64,000 bases of DNA from Aurelia coerulea (taxonomy: Eukaryota; Cnidaria; Scyphozoa; Semaeostomeae; Ulmaridae): the NCBI GenBank assembly GCA_039566865.1, contig CM076947.1:2549501-2613500 (forward strand), given 5' to 3'. Below, piece by piece: positions 1 through 9,884 of this stretch. The notes beneath the pieces are model-generated. The model did no database searches, was not told the DNA's origin, and worked only from the letters and a program-made list of their open reading frames with translations. Positions within the stretch are counted from its first letter, which is position 1. Every line of letters begins with the position of its first letter. Position numbers and translations under genes: made by a program.

Positions 1-133
1 TTGCTTCAGAATTAAAGAACTTTTTTATGTTTTTTTATTTATTTGGCATAAGTCGCATAAGTAAAACTCAAATAAACGGGAAGGTTCAATTGAAGTGCCC
101 CCTCTGGTATAAATGTCTAAAATGTGATCGCTA
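1..133 (-). other. 3' untranslated region of the MULE gene
   Basis: A/T-rich sequence after the transposase stop. On the minus strand it carries overlapping AATAAA motifs about 90 bases past the stop codon, a plausible polyadenylation signal. The 3' terminal inverted repeat of the transposon must lie outside the window. Confidence 0.4.
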
Positions 134-2432
134 TTACGCATTACGTTCTTGCCTGCACAATGAGCAATAATCATCTTGTCCTTCGTTGTTTTCTTCCTGA
201 CAAGCCTTGTGTAACCAAATGTCACATCCAGAGCACTGTAACCACTGCACTATCCTATCATTCGTTCGATCATTCTCCTCAAAACATACTCCGCAGACGT
301 TTGGAACAGTTTCCTCTAAGATTTCCCGTATTTGTTCTTTTTCCTCCATTGTCGGTTTGGTCAACGATTTCTTCTTCTTTGTTGTTTTCTTTTTTGTGCT
401 ATAAAATCTAGGCTGCTTGTCAAAAGTTTTGTTCGATGGAAACTTTTGGGTTATTTCTAGTTGCTGAATGGTTTCATTTGTGACGGAGATTCCATTTAGT
501 ACTGTTAATGCATTGCTTATATGTGCTCGGGCTGCGTTCAATGCCCCGCGATTTCTACATTCTTGCATACGGTTTACAAACACATCAACTACTCCAGCAA
601 TGTTCTTTTTAAGTTCCTCACACGAGTCGTCTTTCAGCATTGGATCTCTAATCTGACTTTCAAAGTATGATCTCTCATTCTCAATTACTTCTGCTTCATT
701 CTCTAGAAATGCAGTCACAGTTTGCGCTTGTTCCGTGTTAAGGTTTGCTGTATGTACAGAATGGATGTGTTTGCAGGGTACCAAATGTATAACAAAGTCA
801 GGACACGAACAAGTATACTCGTGAATGCAAACACCACAACTACTGCATTTCATCTTACATTGATCACAGTCAGACTCTTTTATCACTGAGTAGATCACAT
901 TCTCCAGTGTTGGTGAAGGGAACTTCCATTCGTTTTCTGATACTCTCTCTACATCATTTGTTTGCAATGATAATGAATTCTTATGTCTCTTGTCAATCTC
1001 TTTAATTTTGTTGGTTCGCTTTCCTTTTTCCAATTTCTCCCAAGCTTCGAATACCTTATCCCTCGCAATTTTTAACAACGCACCGAGTAAATGGTCCACC
1101 CTTTTGTTTCGTTTCCTCTGGAAGTAGCAAGTTTTCAGTACACGATGAAAATTTTCAAGAGCCATATTTGTATTGGCAGCTGTTGAAGCCCTGTAGCAAT
1201 AGGCCCACATCTTTTGGCGTTTCAAAAACTCAGCCTTGAAATAGTCATAAAAGGTAGGTTAGCGGTCTTCAGCAAAGGCGCAGAATTCTTGCAGCTTTTC
1301 TTAAATTCTTTCTGGTCGGTTTCGATTTGGAGAACCTTGACAATTTTATAAAGGTTAACTTGCTCTGTAATATTGTTTACGTTTCGATAAATGTTTGTAC
1401 GTAGTGACTTGTCAACATGCCATGCACATAAAAGCTGTCGTTTTGGAGGTGGAAAATTTCTCGTCCATGCATTGTAGAATGCCTCTGCATCGTCACTCAT
1501 AAAATCCGTTACTTCAACGTTTCCGATTATTTCCTTCAATGCAGCGAAGAAAGGATCCAATGAGCAAACATCTTCTCGATTAGAAATAAGCCATGCCACG
1601 GGTACACCCTCACCATATTCATCTTTAACGAGTACCGTGACCAACAGAAAATCATATCCCGTTGTACAGTGTGTTGAATCGAGACACACCAGCTTTGAAG
1701 CATGTTTTTTCATTGTGTCCTTCTGAAACTCTGTTTGAATTCCAAGGAGGAAGTCGCTCTGTGGAAGGCCATACTTTAGTTCTCCTTGTGGCTTGTAGCA
1801 AAGAACACTATCGTACTCCGTCTCTTAGATCGTTTACCCAGCAATGCACACTAGTTGCATCTTGCGAATGTTTTTGAACGTGAGTGATGTTGAACTGGTG
1901 CATTATGTTGTGAATATCTTGCTTGCTAGTTAGATGGTCCCTGTTTAAGTCTGCGCCAAGATTGTCACGAATCTCATCAAGAATTGCCTCCACAGGAATC
2001 TTCCTTGCCAACTTGCCAGCAATGTTTGTCCGCAGCTCCTCCGAAATCCTTAAATGTCCCAGTCTCGTATCATGCCCAACATGGGACAGTGAATGTTTTA
2101 CCTGGACTTCTTTCGTATCATTATCAATAGTCACCCTCATGAAGGCACAACACTTTTCATCAATTTTTGATGACCCTTGAATCTTAAATGCTCTTTTTCC
2201 ATCCCCGCGTTTTCTTACATTACCTGTTCTGTTGCAATAAAACCATACAGTTGTATGGCGCACACCTTCTCTCGCTTGCCTGTGTTGAACAAACCAAGAA
2301 TTTGTGTTCTTTTCGACATCCTTTTTCCAGGCCAAGAAGTCGTCGTACGTTTGCAAATTGGTGGTTGTAATTACTGCTTCTCTTTTGTGGTACCCTGATA
2401 AATGAGTCACCAACTCAACCAGATTATTGCAC
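134..2432 (-). pseudogene. MULE DDE transposase core with SWIM and PHD fingers
   Basis: Third exon of the fusion gene. In order: second half of a C2H2 finger (2432 on); an N-terminal region to about 1835; a MULE DDE core with Asp in LVCLDSTHCTTGYDF, Asp in VTDFMSDDAEAFYNAW, a CAWHVDKSLR motif, and Glu in NTNMALENFHRVLK; a SWIM finger YTCSCPDF-x6-CKHIH; and a C-terminal PHD finger CGVC...CSGCDIWLH...CSLC. Two frame changes are needed, near 1833 and near 1250; reading across them gives continuous, family-like sequence (for example FYDYFKAEFLKRQKMWAYC). All catalytic and zinc-binding residues are present, which suggests recent inactivation. The stop is at 134, and the following A/T-rich stretch has AATAAA-like signals on the minus strand. 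Confidence 0.8.
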
Positions 2433-3492
2433 CTGTAAGATCAATCGTACATTTACAACTCAACGAAAAATAATATATACAAATGTCAAATCGAAGTGGC
2501 CGCTGCATCCTTAAGTACTCTATTGTCCTTTCGAGGTTTGCTTCTTGATTTGAAGCTTTGCTCGTGTCGTAACCGTCATTTGAAGAAAACAAGGCTTCTA
2601 CTGGACTTGCTCCGAGTCTTGCTCTGGATCAATGTGGTAACTGCTAACTATCTGTGGCCAAAAGAGCAATCATCAGAGGAAGTCCTCCACTAAGATGCTG
2701 CATCATCCCTCCAGACCATGGTTTCGTCTTACAAACTATATTTTTCTTTTCAAACTTATCTATACCGGTTGAGTCAATAAAAAGGTCCGGAGTTTGAAAG
2801 AATTCTGCTCCCTCAGTATTAAAGCAATAATATTGAAAACTGTCTTGTTTTACTCCCAATGTGTCAAATTAGGTTCAGCAATTTACCCAGCTTTAATCGG
2901 CCATTCCTTTCCGTCGATATGAGACATTTTCTCAGAACGCCCTTTTCGAAAACCTGCAAAAACGAAAGAAAACGACAAACAAATTCTCCCTTACTTTTCC
3001 AAATTAGTCTCCCAAATTCTTCCTAGCAGTAACGACACTCGCATGCATTCATGCATTGTGTCCTCTTGGGAGAATGGCATCCTCCTGCATAAGTTATTAA
3101 TACTAGTGGGGAGACATTTTCATTCCCCTAAAATGATAGCACATGCTAAAGCGTCGCAAGTCATTGCTTATGATTTTAGCACACATTAGGGAGGATTGCT
3201 CATGATTTTAGCACATTTTTCAAGGTTTCTCGAAGGGACATATTTTAGAAAATCTACTGTAAAATCTTACGGTGCGACCGATTTCAGCCAGGAAAATTTC
3301 TAAAAGTTTTTGAACATGTTAGCTATTTAACTAGATATTGAAAAATATAATTGCTTATATATTCAGGGAGTAGCAGCCTTTCAAACACCGGGCCTTTCTT
3401 GACTCACAAGGTATAGATTTGTATTTGTCCTTTTCCTGTGTTTTCCGTGGAGCGGGCACCTCTAAGGGAACCATTATGGAAATATAAATTAC
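2433..3492 (-). other. Intron 2 of the MULE fusion gene
   Basis: About 1.06 kb with a consensus donor and acceptor on the minus strand. It holds a 71-codon minus-strand open stretch (2644-2859) that has no recognisable motif and no ATG. The segment near 3010-3130 is similar to 45370-45530 (shared CAGTAAyGACACT and TGTCCTCTTGGGAGAATGG), so a dispersed repeat sits in the intron. Confidence 0.5.
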
Positions 3493-3641
3493 CTGTAATC
3501 CTTGCAAAGTGGACATCTAACGTGGTTTTGACTCTGTGGCTTGTGGTTGTGTTTTCGCTTCTTGTGCTTATATAAACAATTTCGATCGCTTAATATCAGG
3601 TCGCAGAATGGACATTGGTATATTTTGCCTCCACCATTTTT
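3493..3641 (-). CDS. C2H2 zinc-finger exon of the MULE gene
   Basis: A 149-nt exon bounded by TTTTTTCTTCAAATTTAG upstream and GATTACAG|GTAATT downstream. It encodes one complete finger, CPFC-x12-H-x4-H (residues YQCPFCDLILSDRNCLYKHK...H), a His/Lys/Gln linker, and the CPLC half of a second finger that is completed in the next exon (L..LVTH-x4-H). The frame agrees with both neighbouring exons. It is too short to appear as a conventional ORF. C2H2 or BED-type fingers at the N-terminal side of MULE cores usually supply terminal inverted repeat recognition; that role is inferred here. Confidence 0.7.
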
Positions 3642-4169
3642 CTAAATTTGAAGAAAAAATACATTATGCATGAAGTCATTCGATTGTAGATGTAGGATTC
3701 ATGAAAAGGGTACACAAATTTACGCAATGTATTTCATCAGGTTTGTCCCTCGCTTCTTTCGGTGCAACAAGATTAATTAGTGGCTAATTTTTCATTTATC
3801 ACTTGTGCAAATTACCTGTTTCAGCTTCCTGTGGAAAGAAATTGCCACCAAATATGTGAAGGACGGTTACTTTGTGGGATTATCATCATGCTACAAGATA
3901 TGCTAGATGCAAATAGCAAATTCTCCAAAAAGTAAATTGATGCACAAGTGAAAAGACGGAAAATATCAATTACCAAGAGCAATTGATTCAAAAACACTAT
4001 ACTACAGATTAATCTAAACTCAATTCTCAGTTATTCCACGGAGGAAGTGCGCTTAGAACTTTCATCACTATTTCAGTTCATACCAATGCAATATTGACGA
4101 CACCGCTGACAGCATAGCGTAATCGAATTCCAGCCAGAAAATTAGGAAGCAAATGAAGGATTAATTTAC
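3642..4169 (-). other. Intron 1 of the MULE fusion gene
   Basis: About 530 bp of A/T-rich sequence between the linker exon and the finger exon, with donor GTAAAT and a pyrimidine-rich acceptor. No coding signal seen. Confidence 0.5.
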
Positions 4170-4983
4170 CTGTTTAACTTTAGATTGGTTATATCCTCCA
4201 AGTGTTTGATCATCCTGACTTCTAATGCCACCATTATCTCTGATTGTCACCTCACTTTCGGGATGTTCTTCGCTGTCACCTCGCCTCTCATCTTTAAATC
4301 CATTTTTATCATTGTCGTTACCTTTGTTCCGTCTACCATTGCCTCTTCCTTTTAAACCACCAGCTTTCTTCTGTTTCTCGCCGCCTCCTTCTTCAATATC
4401 ATCACCCTCATCCCGTCTCGCATCATTGTCTCTTCCGATCAAATCACCACCCTCGTTCCGTTGTTCGTTGTCTCTTTCGCTAATATCACCACCCTCGTAC
4501 CATTTCACATCATTGTCTCTCCCGATCAAATCACCACCATTGGTCTGTCTTTCGTCGTCTCTTTCGCTAAAATCACCACCCTCGTACCATTTCGCATCAT
4601 TGTCTCTTCCCATCAAATCACCACCCTCGTTCCGTCTTTCGTCGTCTCTTTCGCTAATATCACCACCCTCGTACCATTTCGCATCATTGTCTCTTCCGAT
4701 TAGATCACCACCTTCGCTCCGTCTACCATCGTCTCTTTCGCTCATATCCTGTAAATCATTGCCCCATCTCTTATCCTTTCTTCCACTTAAATAGATACTT
4801 TTTTCCTGCTTTTGGCTCTTCCTGCCACTACTTGTGCCTCGTCGTTCCTCTTTCTGATCATCTACTTCGCTATCTATATCCTTATGTTTTTTAGCTTCCC
4901 TTTTGCGACCATTCCTAACATAGTTCCCATTCGCATTTTCTTTTTCTGAGTCAGTCTTGTTTTTTCGGAATTTCTTGTCATTT
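4170..4983 (-). CDS. Charged linker with 29-residue tandem repeats (same gene)
   Basis: Continuation of the protease exon in the shifted frame. About four tandem copies of an 87-bp unit encode the pattern SERDDERRNEGGDLIGRDND followed by AKWYEGGDI, with substitutions between copies. A degenerate Gly/Lys/Asp-rich tract follows, ending ...SKVKQ at the donor CAG|GTAAAT. The composition (Asp, Glu, Arg, Gly, Asn) predicts an extended disordered linker between the protease and the DNA-binding fingers. The opposite strand is also open here because the repeat lacks stops in that frame, but it has no signals of a gene. Low-complexity linkers of this kind expand and contract readily, so the copy number is likely to vary between genomic copies of the element. 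Confidence 0.65.
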
Positions 4984-6055
4984 TACTTCTCTCTGAATTT
5001 TCTAAACTCTTCTCTTCCTGACTTGTGTATGAATGTTTGTGACTAAGAACTTTCCTCAGCGTCCCTCTGGCTCTAAGAATTCCAACACCCTCTTCATTCA
5101 ATTCGATGCGGCTAAATGGCATTTCTGTTTCTGTTGCATGTCGTTTTCGGTGACTGGAATCTTTCAGCAGATTAAATTCGTTTTCTATACTTTCAACTGC
5201 TTCAGGGAGAATTACAAGGCAGCCCTCTCTAAACTTCCCATCTACCAGAACTTGACCGAGGCACTTGCGGATATATTCTGGGTGGTCCGATGGCGATCGA
5301 AACCACAAGGCTGGATGTTTGATTTCTTGTTGGGTTTCCTTCAGAGTTGTCCAAATCCTAGGATATATGACAGCAATGGCTGCCGTGAAAACAGAAATTA
5401 TTCCGCATATGTTACTGCATCTTTGTAATGGTAAATTAACCAGACATCTGCCTCTGCAATGATGTTTGCCAAATTCATCGATATTTTCCGACAAGTGAGC
5501 ACATCTTATAAGATTTGGATTCCTCATTCCAGGTTTTGGTACCGACTGGCTGCAAACACTTTCTAATGCTGTGAGAACCGGCATCAAGTCGTTGTTCAAG
5601 TAACGGGGGACTGGCCATGCTAGTGTGTCACAGTATAGGTATCTCTTCGATTTAAGATCAATATCGAGTAGTGCCCAGTGGTTGCCATTTCTGTTGCAGT
5701 CAGCAACAAATGTTTCTCCTTTTCCATCTTTACCCACATTTAACAGGATGAAGAGATGATAAAGATTCGATTTCAACGTATCCAGCTGGAGGTAGAACCT
5801 CAACTGCTGCTCAGTGATATTTCCTATTCCGTTCAGAATGATAACACGTGAGGAAGTTCCCATCTTGTTCAATAGCTGCACAAAAGCCTGGAGCAAACCT
5901 AAGGTTGCCCATCGATTACAGCAAAGGGAAACTATGTCTCGAACAAGAGTGTAGCGGTAGAACACAACCTTGCCATTGTGATATTCTAACAGTTTGCACT
6001 GAAGCTGTTCCAAGCTACGTTTGTCTAGGTTTGGACATACCTTGGATGGGCACAC
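4984..6055 (-). CDS. Ulp1/C48-like cysteine protease domain of the MULE gene
   Basis: The first 300 or so residues have the catalytic layout of C48 (SUMO/ULP-type) peptidases: His in GNHWALLDIDL, Asp in YLYCDTLAW, and Cys in QRCSNICGIISVF, correctly ordered and spaced. Enzymes of this family cleave ubiquitin-like modifiers; here the substrate is unknown. Ulp1-like domains are known passengers or partners of MULE transposons in plants. After the domain comes a Lys/Glu-rich tail. The annotated frame runs on to a stop at 4874, but a better frame (rich in K, D, E and continuous with the downstream repeats) takes over near 4984, so a single-base indel probably lies there. No ATG is available at the 5' end. 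The start is GTG by default and could equally be an internal exon edge. Confidence 0.75.
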
Positions 6056-6212
6056 TACATATTCAATTTCAATCTAAATTTCAATCTAAATCTCAAATAG
6101 CCTACCATAACACTACGGTTATATAGTTCAACAGCTAGACGAGATAATAACTAAACATAACAGATCAAAACAATTACAATAAACATAGTTACAAACAAAA
6201 GTAGTTGAAGCT

Positions 6213-9200
6213 TCAAGCTGGATCGGTATGTGTCTTATTTATATGATCATAGCTGGCGAGCAAGCTCGATTCGATAAACTTATATATTTGAGTACTTAAT
6301 TCTGATCTGTTTTGCATCAAATAGACAAACTTGTCTTTAGAGTGCATAAACATGAAGCTGGGTTTTGATTTTATGATCTCGTCAAAAAGGACATCGCGGC
6401 TTGTCCCATTGATCTGACATGTTACAAGACAATGAATTTCATCTTGGGTTACTTTGCACACTGGGCAGATACGGTCTTTTGGATCAACTTTAGGTCTTAT
6501 GTATCTTCCAGTTTCTATTGCTAGTCGGTGGTCAGAGAGTCTAAACTTACTTACAGCGACCCTCGTCTTTATGTTTCTTATGTTAAGTAAATAATGTTCC
6601 ATGAGGAAATCGTTTTTTATCAAGCAGTATGTTCTTAGTTTTGGTTGATTTCTTATGTTTGACAGCGTTGTTTGAATGTAGCCGTCTCTTAAACGTATGA
6701 TTACCGTATTTAAGTTGTTTTTCCAGTCTATAGTTCGAGCTGGGATTAATTGATGCTCCCAAATGTAACGAAGTCCATGTCTTTGAAGGATATCCTTCAA
6801 TTTTGTGGTCCATTGTAGTTGAAAATTCAAGTTGAATTCAAACGCATTTTTGAAAATCATATTTACTTCATTGTTCATGATTCGTATCCAATTTTTGATG
6901 AAAGATTTAGCTCCAATCAGTAAAAGTGGCTGCCTGCCTAGTTCAGCTCTGCAACCAGCGTTCGACGTGTGCTTGTTGACTCCTAGCAAATGTTTACATA
7001 GTTTGACGTTCAGATTCTCAATGGGGTTGTTGTCAATGAGGTGGTACACTAATGGTCCCCAGAAATCTGATCCATACATAAGGACGGGTTTCACTAAAGA
7101 ATCAAAAAGTTTTAAAGATAAAGGAATATTTGTTTTAAAATGGTCACCAAGGGTAGTTTTTAATTTAAAATAGGCTTTCAGCCCCCTTTTATACAGGTCA
7201 TTAAGAAGGTCTTTGACATTAAAAGAGGGTGTCAGAAGAAAACCGAGATAATTAAACCTATTAACTAAGTCTATCTCTTCGTTTCCAAAACAAAAGTTGA
7301 TTCCTCGAAGTAACTTACCACTTTTGTTAAAAACCATGCATTTCGTTTTCTTAACGTTCACGTTAATCTTATTTGATTGACAATATCTATGTAGATTATC
7401 TAAAGAGTTTTGTAGCCCTTCTTTAGATTCTGATATGATTGCAATATCATCTGCCCAGAAAAACGATCCTACAGTTGTCTCACCTAATGAAGCAGGCTTG
7501 CTGTCTTGATCTCTGAAAATGGCGGGTAGATCGCTTAGGAATATGTTAAATAAGGTTGGACTTAGAATACAGCCCTGTTTAACTCCATTGCCAACTTGGA
7601 AGAAGTCGGTTCTCTTGTTTCCGATGCGTATGCATGATTGGTCATTTTGGTACATGCTCTCGATAATCTTGAAAACGTTTCCCTGCACTCCCATTTTCTT
7701 TATTTTATTCAACAAAATTTGTCGATTGATTTTATCATAGGCCTTTTCAAAGTCGATAAATGCAACGTATAGTCTAGATTTATTTTTAAAGCAGTAATGG
7801 TCAACAAGTGAGTGTAAAACTGCCAGATTGTCTGAGGTTCGGTTACCTTTGATAAATCCAAACTGTTCTGGTTGAAAGATACCATTGGTTTTGGCAAACT
7901 CTGTTAGTCTAGAGTTGATAACAAGATTGAAAAATTTTCCCAGACATGAAAGAAGGGCGATACCTCTGTAGTTTGCAACATCCGACTTGTCTCCTTTTTT
8001 GAAAATCGGTACAATCATGCTTTTAGTCCACACGTCAGGAAACACGCCATTCGTCAATAAAGAGTTGAACAAATTCTTAAAAATGTACGGACAGATTTCA
8101 AAGACACATAGTATCATATCGTTTGCAATTTGATCCAATCCACAAGATTTGCCAGTTTTCAAGCTTTTTGCCGCTTTTCGCAATTCATTATCATCAATTT
8201 CTTTGTCCATTTCAGAAATAGAGCTATTATCAGAATGTTGGTCTTCAAATTCGACTGACTCATTATTCTGTGCTGTCAAAAGATTTTTGAAGCTATCAAG
8301 CCAAAGTTTTGGGCTAATTGATTTTATGTGATCGACTTTTTCCTCATTTTGCTTTTGCAGTTTGTCTAACATTCGCCAAAGTTGTTTATAGTCTTTAACG
8401 TTGTTCTGCATATCATTAAATATGCCACTTGTAAATGCAGCTTTTTTTCTTTTCAAAAGTCCCCTAAATTGTTTTTTCATCAGATTTAGATCAGTCCTTG
8501 TTTGGGAGTTCTTCGGTTCATGAGATACTATTTTCCCCATTCTGCGGAGGTTGACTCTCATTGTCTTACATTCCCCATCAAACCACTTCTTATTTTTTCT
8601 GTTGATGGTTTTTGACAACTTTGGTTTGATTCTAATGTGGCAGTCATCGACAATGGAATTGAACAAATCTGTGATCATTTTAACCGTTTGAATACAAGAG
8701 GAAGGAGAATTGTCCTTTGATGATTTCTCACTGAGACTTTCAAGCGTATATTTGATCTTTTCACTGCATAAAGAGTTTCTAAATGTTTCCTTACGGGCCC
8801 CATCCCAATAAATCTTAGACGGAATATCAATTAGTTTTATCTCATCCGTATCGATCATTACCTCATTAACTAAACCAATGGAATATGTAAGCGGACAATG
8901 ATCTGATATCCACGGTATTAAGTCCCCTATTTGAAAATAGTTCAAAGAGTTGTAGATTGTGTTTGAAACTATAAGATAATCAACTAGGCTGCACCCATTC
9001 CACTGGAAACAAGTATTTTTGCCTCTACAATCACCTAGTACCCTACCGTTTGCAATGTACAGATCCGCGGTATGACATAAATCTATAAGATCCCTTCCCC
9101 TAGAGTTAATTATATGGTCCTCAGAATTTCTACGATATTTAAAGTTGGAGTTGGTATTGATTGATGTGATTTCATTTTCATCTTCAAAAAATTTGCTGTG

Positions 9201-9752
9201 TTCAACCAAATCCTGCACGCTTCCTGTTCTTGCATTAAAATCTCCCTGTACCAATACTTCACCCTTAGTTTTGAAGTGGGCAATTTCTTTTTCAAGAATA
9301 CATAAGTAATCCTTGTTGTATTTCTTTTCGTACACCTCTGGGCTGAAATAGACGTTTCCTACAAATATGTCTCTCCTACTAGATGTGTAATCCTTCTTAA
9401 TTTTGAACCATAGGATGTCAGTGTGATCATTCTGATTTTTGATTGTTGAAACAACATTCTTAATGTGATCCTTAACATAAACAGCAATCCCTCCAGAACT
9501 CTTAAATTTTACTTTATCACGTTTCATTGAGTCTAACTTATGAAACCCAACGATACTAAGATCTGAGTTTTTGTTTTCATGTGTTTCTACTAAGCATAAA
9601 ATATCGTATTTTGATACCTTTTCAAGGAAACCTTGATCGCAAAGTTTGCTACCTAATATTTTGCTATAGTATCCATTTATGTTCCATGACAGTATTTTCA
9701 AGTTTAAGGGCATTTTTATGTTGGAAATAATATCCAGTAAAAGGGAAACCAA
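6213..9752 (-). CDS. LINE ORF2: AP endonuclease-reverse transcriptase
   Basis: Uninterrupted 1,179-residue protein that nicks target DNA and copies the element RNA (target-primed reverse transcription). The N-terminal apurinic-like endonuclease shows LSWNINGYYS (about residue 21), LVETHE (54), VQGDFNARTG (168-177) and SDHCPLTY (283-290). The reverse transcriptase follows with GKSCGLDQI, VPIFKKGDKSDVANYRGIAL, QFGFIKGNRTSDNL, FIDFEKAYDKI, GVKQGCILSPTLFN and the catalytic FFWADDIAI (about 763-771), a Trp-Ala-Asp-Asp version of the YxDD box. The C-terminus has a CPVC-x7-H-x4-C knuckle (about 1085-1101). An in-frame ATG at codon 14 (MPLNLKILSWNING) fits family starts better than the upstream one. 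Length is normal for complete elements. Confidence 0.93.
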   Translation of the reverse strand: MVSLLLDIISNIKMPLNLKILSWNINGYYSKILGSKLCDQGFLEKVSKYDILCLVETHENKNSDLSIVGFHKLDSMKRDKVKFKSSGGIAVYVKDHIKNVVSTIKNQNDHTDILWFKIKKDYTSSRRDIFVGNVYFSPEVYEKKYNKDYLCILEKEIAHFKTKGEVLVQGDFNARTGSVQDLVEHSKFFEDENEITSINTNSNFKYRRNSEDHIINSRGRDLIDLCHTADLYIANGRVLGDCRGKNTCFQWNGCSLVDYLIVSNTIYNSLNYFQIGDLIPWISDHCPLTYSIGLVNEVMIDTDEIKLIDIPSKIYWDGARKETFRNSLCSEKIKYTLESLSEKSSKDNSPSSCIQTVKMITDLFNSIVDDCHIRIKPKLSKTINRKNKKWFDGECKTMRVNLRRMGKIVSHEPKNSQTRTDLNLMKKQFRGLLKRKKAAFTSGIFNDMQNNVKDYKQLWRMLDKLQKQNEEKVDHIKSISPKLWLDSFKNLLTAQNNESVEFEDQHSDNSSISEMDKEIDDNELRKAAKSLKTGKSCGLDQIANDMILCVFEICPYIFKNLFNSLLTNGVFPDVWTKSMIVPIFKKGDKSDVANYRGIALLSCLGKFFNLVINSRLTEFAKTNGIFQPEQFGFIKGNRTSDNLAVLHSLVDHYCFKNKSRLYVAFIDFEKAYDKINRQILLNKIKKMGVQGNVFKIIESMYQNDQSCIRIGNKRTDFFQVGNGVKQGCILSPTLFNIFLSDLPAIFRDQDSKPASLGETTVGSFFWADDIAIISESKEGLQNSLDNLHRYCQSNKINVNVKKTKCMVFNKSGKLLRGINFCFGNEEIDLVNRFNYLGFLLTPSFNVKDLLNDLYKRGLKAYFKLKTTLGDHFKTNIPLSLKLFDSLVKPVLMYGSDFWGPLVYHLIDNNPIENLNVKLCKHLLGVNKHTSNAGCRAELGRQPLLLIGAKSFIKNWIRIMNNEVNMIFKNAFEFNLNFQLQWTTKLKDILQRHGLRYIWEHQLIPARTIDWKNNLNTVIIRLRDGYIQTTLSNIRNQPKLRTYCLIKNDFLMEHYLLNIRNIKTRVAVSKFRLSDHRLAIETGRYIRPKVDPKDRICPVCKVTQDEIHCLVTCQINGTSRDVLFDEIIKSKPSFMFMHSKDKFVYLMQNRSELSTQIYKFIESSLLASYDHINKTHTDPA

Positions 9753-9884
9753 AAACTCAGATATATAAATAAAACAAAGAACAACAAGAAAACCTAAACC
9801 AAAACTTACAAAATGTACTGTGAAATCAGCAAGCAGTATTGAAAACTTTTCTGTCTATAAGAGAAGAAGTTGCCTTCTTGTGTT

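Larger units (their letters stand above)
134..6055 (-). pseudogene. Spliced Ulp1-C2H2-MULE-SWIM-PHD transposase gene, frameshifted
   Basis: One minus-strand gene assembled from three exons: 6055-4170, 3641-3493 and 2432-134. The first junction (CAG|GTAAAT at 4170/4169 to TTTAG|AAAAAT at 3642/3641) is phase 0. The second (TACAG|GTAATT at 3493/3492 to CTTACAG|GTGC at 2433/2432) is phase 2 and rebuilds a C2H2 finger whose cysteines lie in exon 2 and histidines in exon 3. Domain order: C48 protease, charged tail with 29-residue repeats, two C2H2 fingers, MULE DDE core, SWIM, PHD; roughly 1,400 residues. Three one-base frameshifts (about 4984, 1833 and 1250) break it, so it is called a pseudogene, although sequencing indels cannot be excluded. 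The 5' end is unresolved: the open frame begins at a GTG directly after an in-frame TAG, next to the tail of the upstream LINE. A DNA transposon gene of MULE type is the best reading; the protease fusion is unusual. Confidence 0.75.

Noticed and set aside
4225..4794. Plus-strand 189- and 80-codon open frames of Ser/Pro/Leu repeats
   Set aside because: Mirror of the 87-bp repeats coding on the minus strand; no start context, no splice signals, biased only because the repeat lacks stops.
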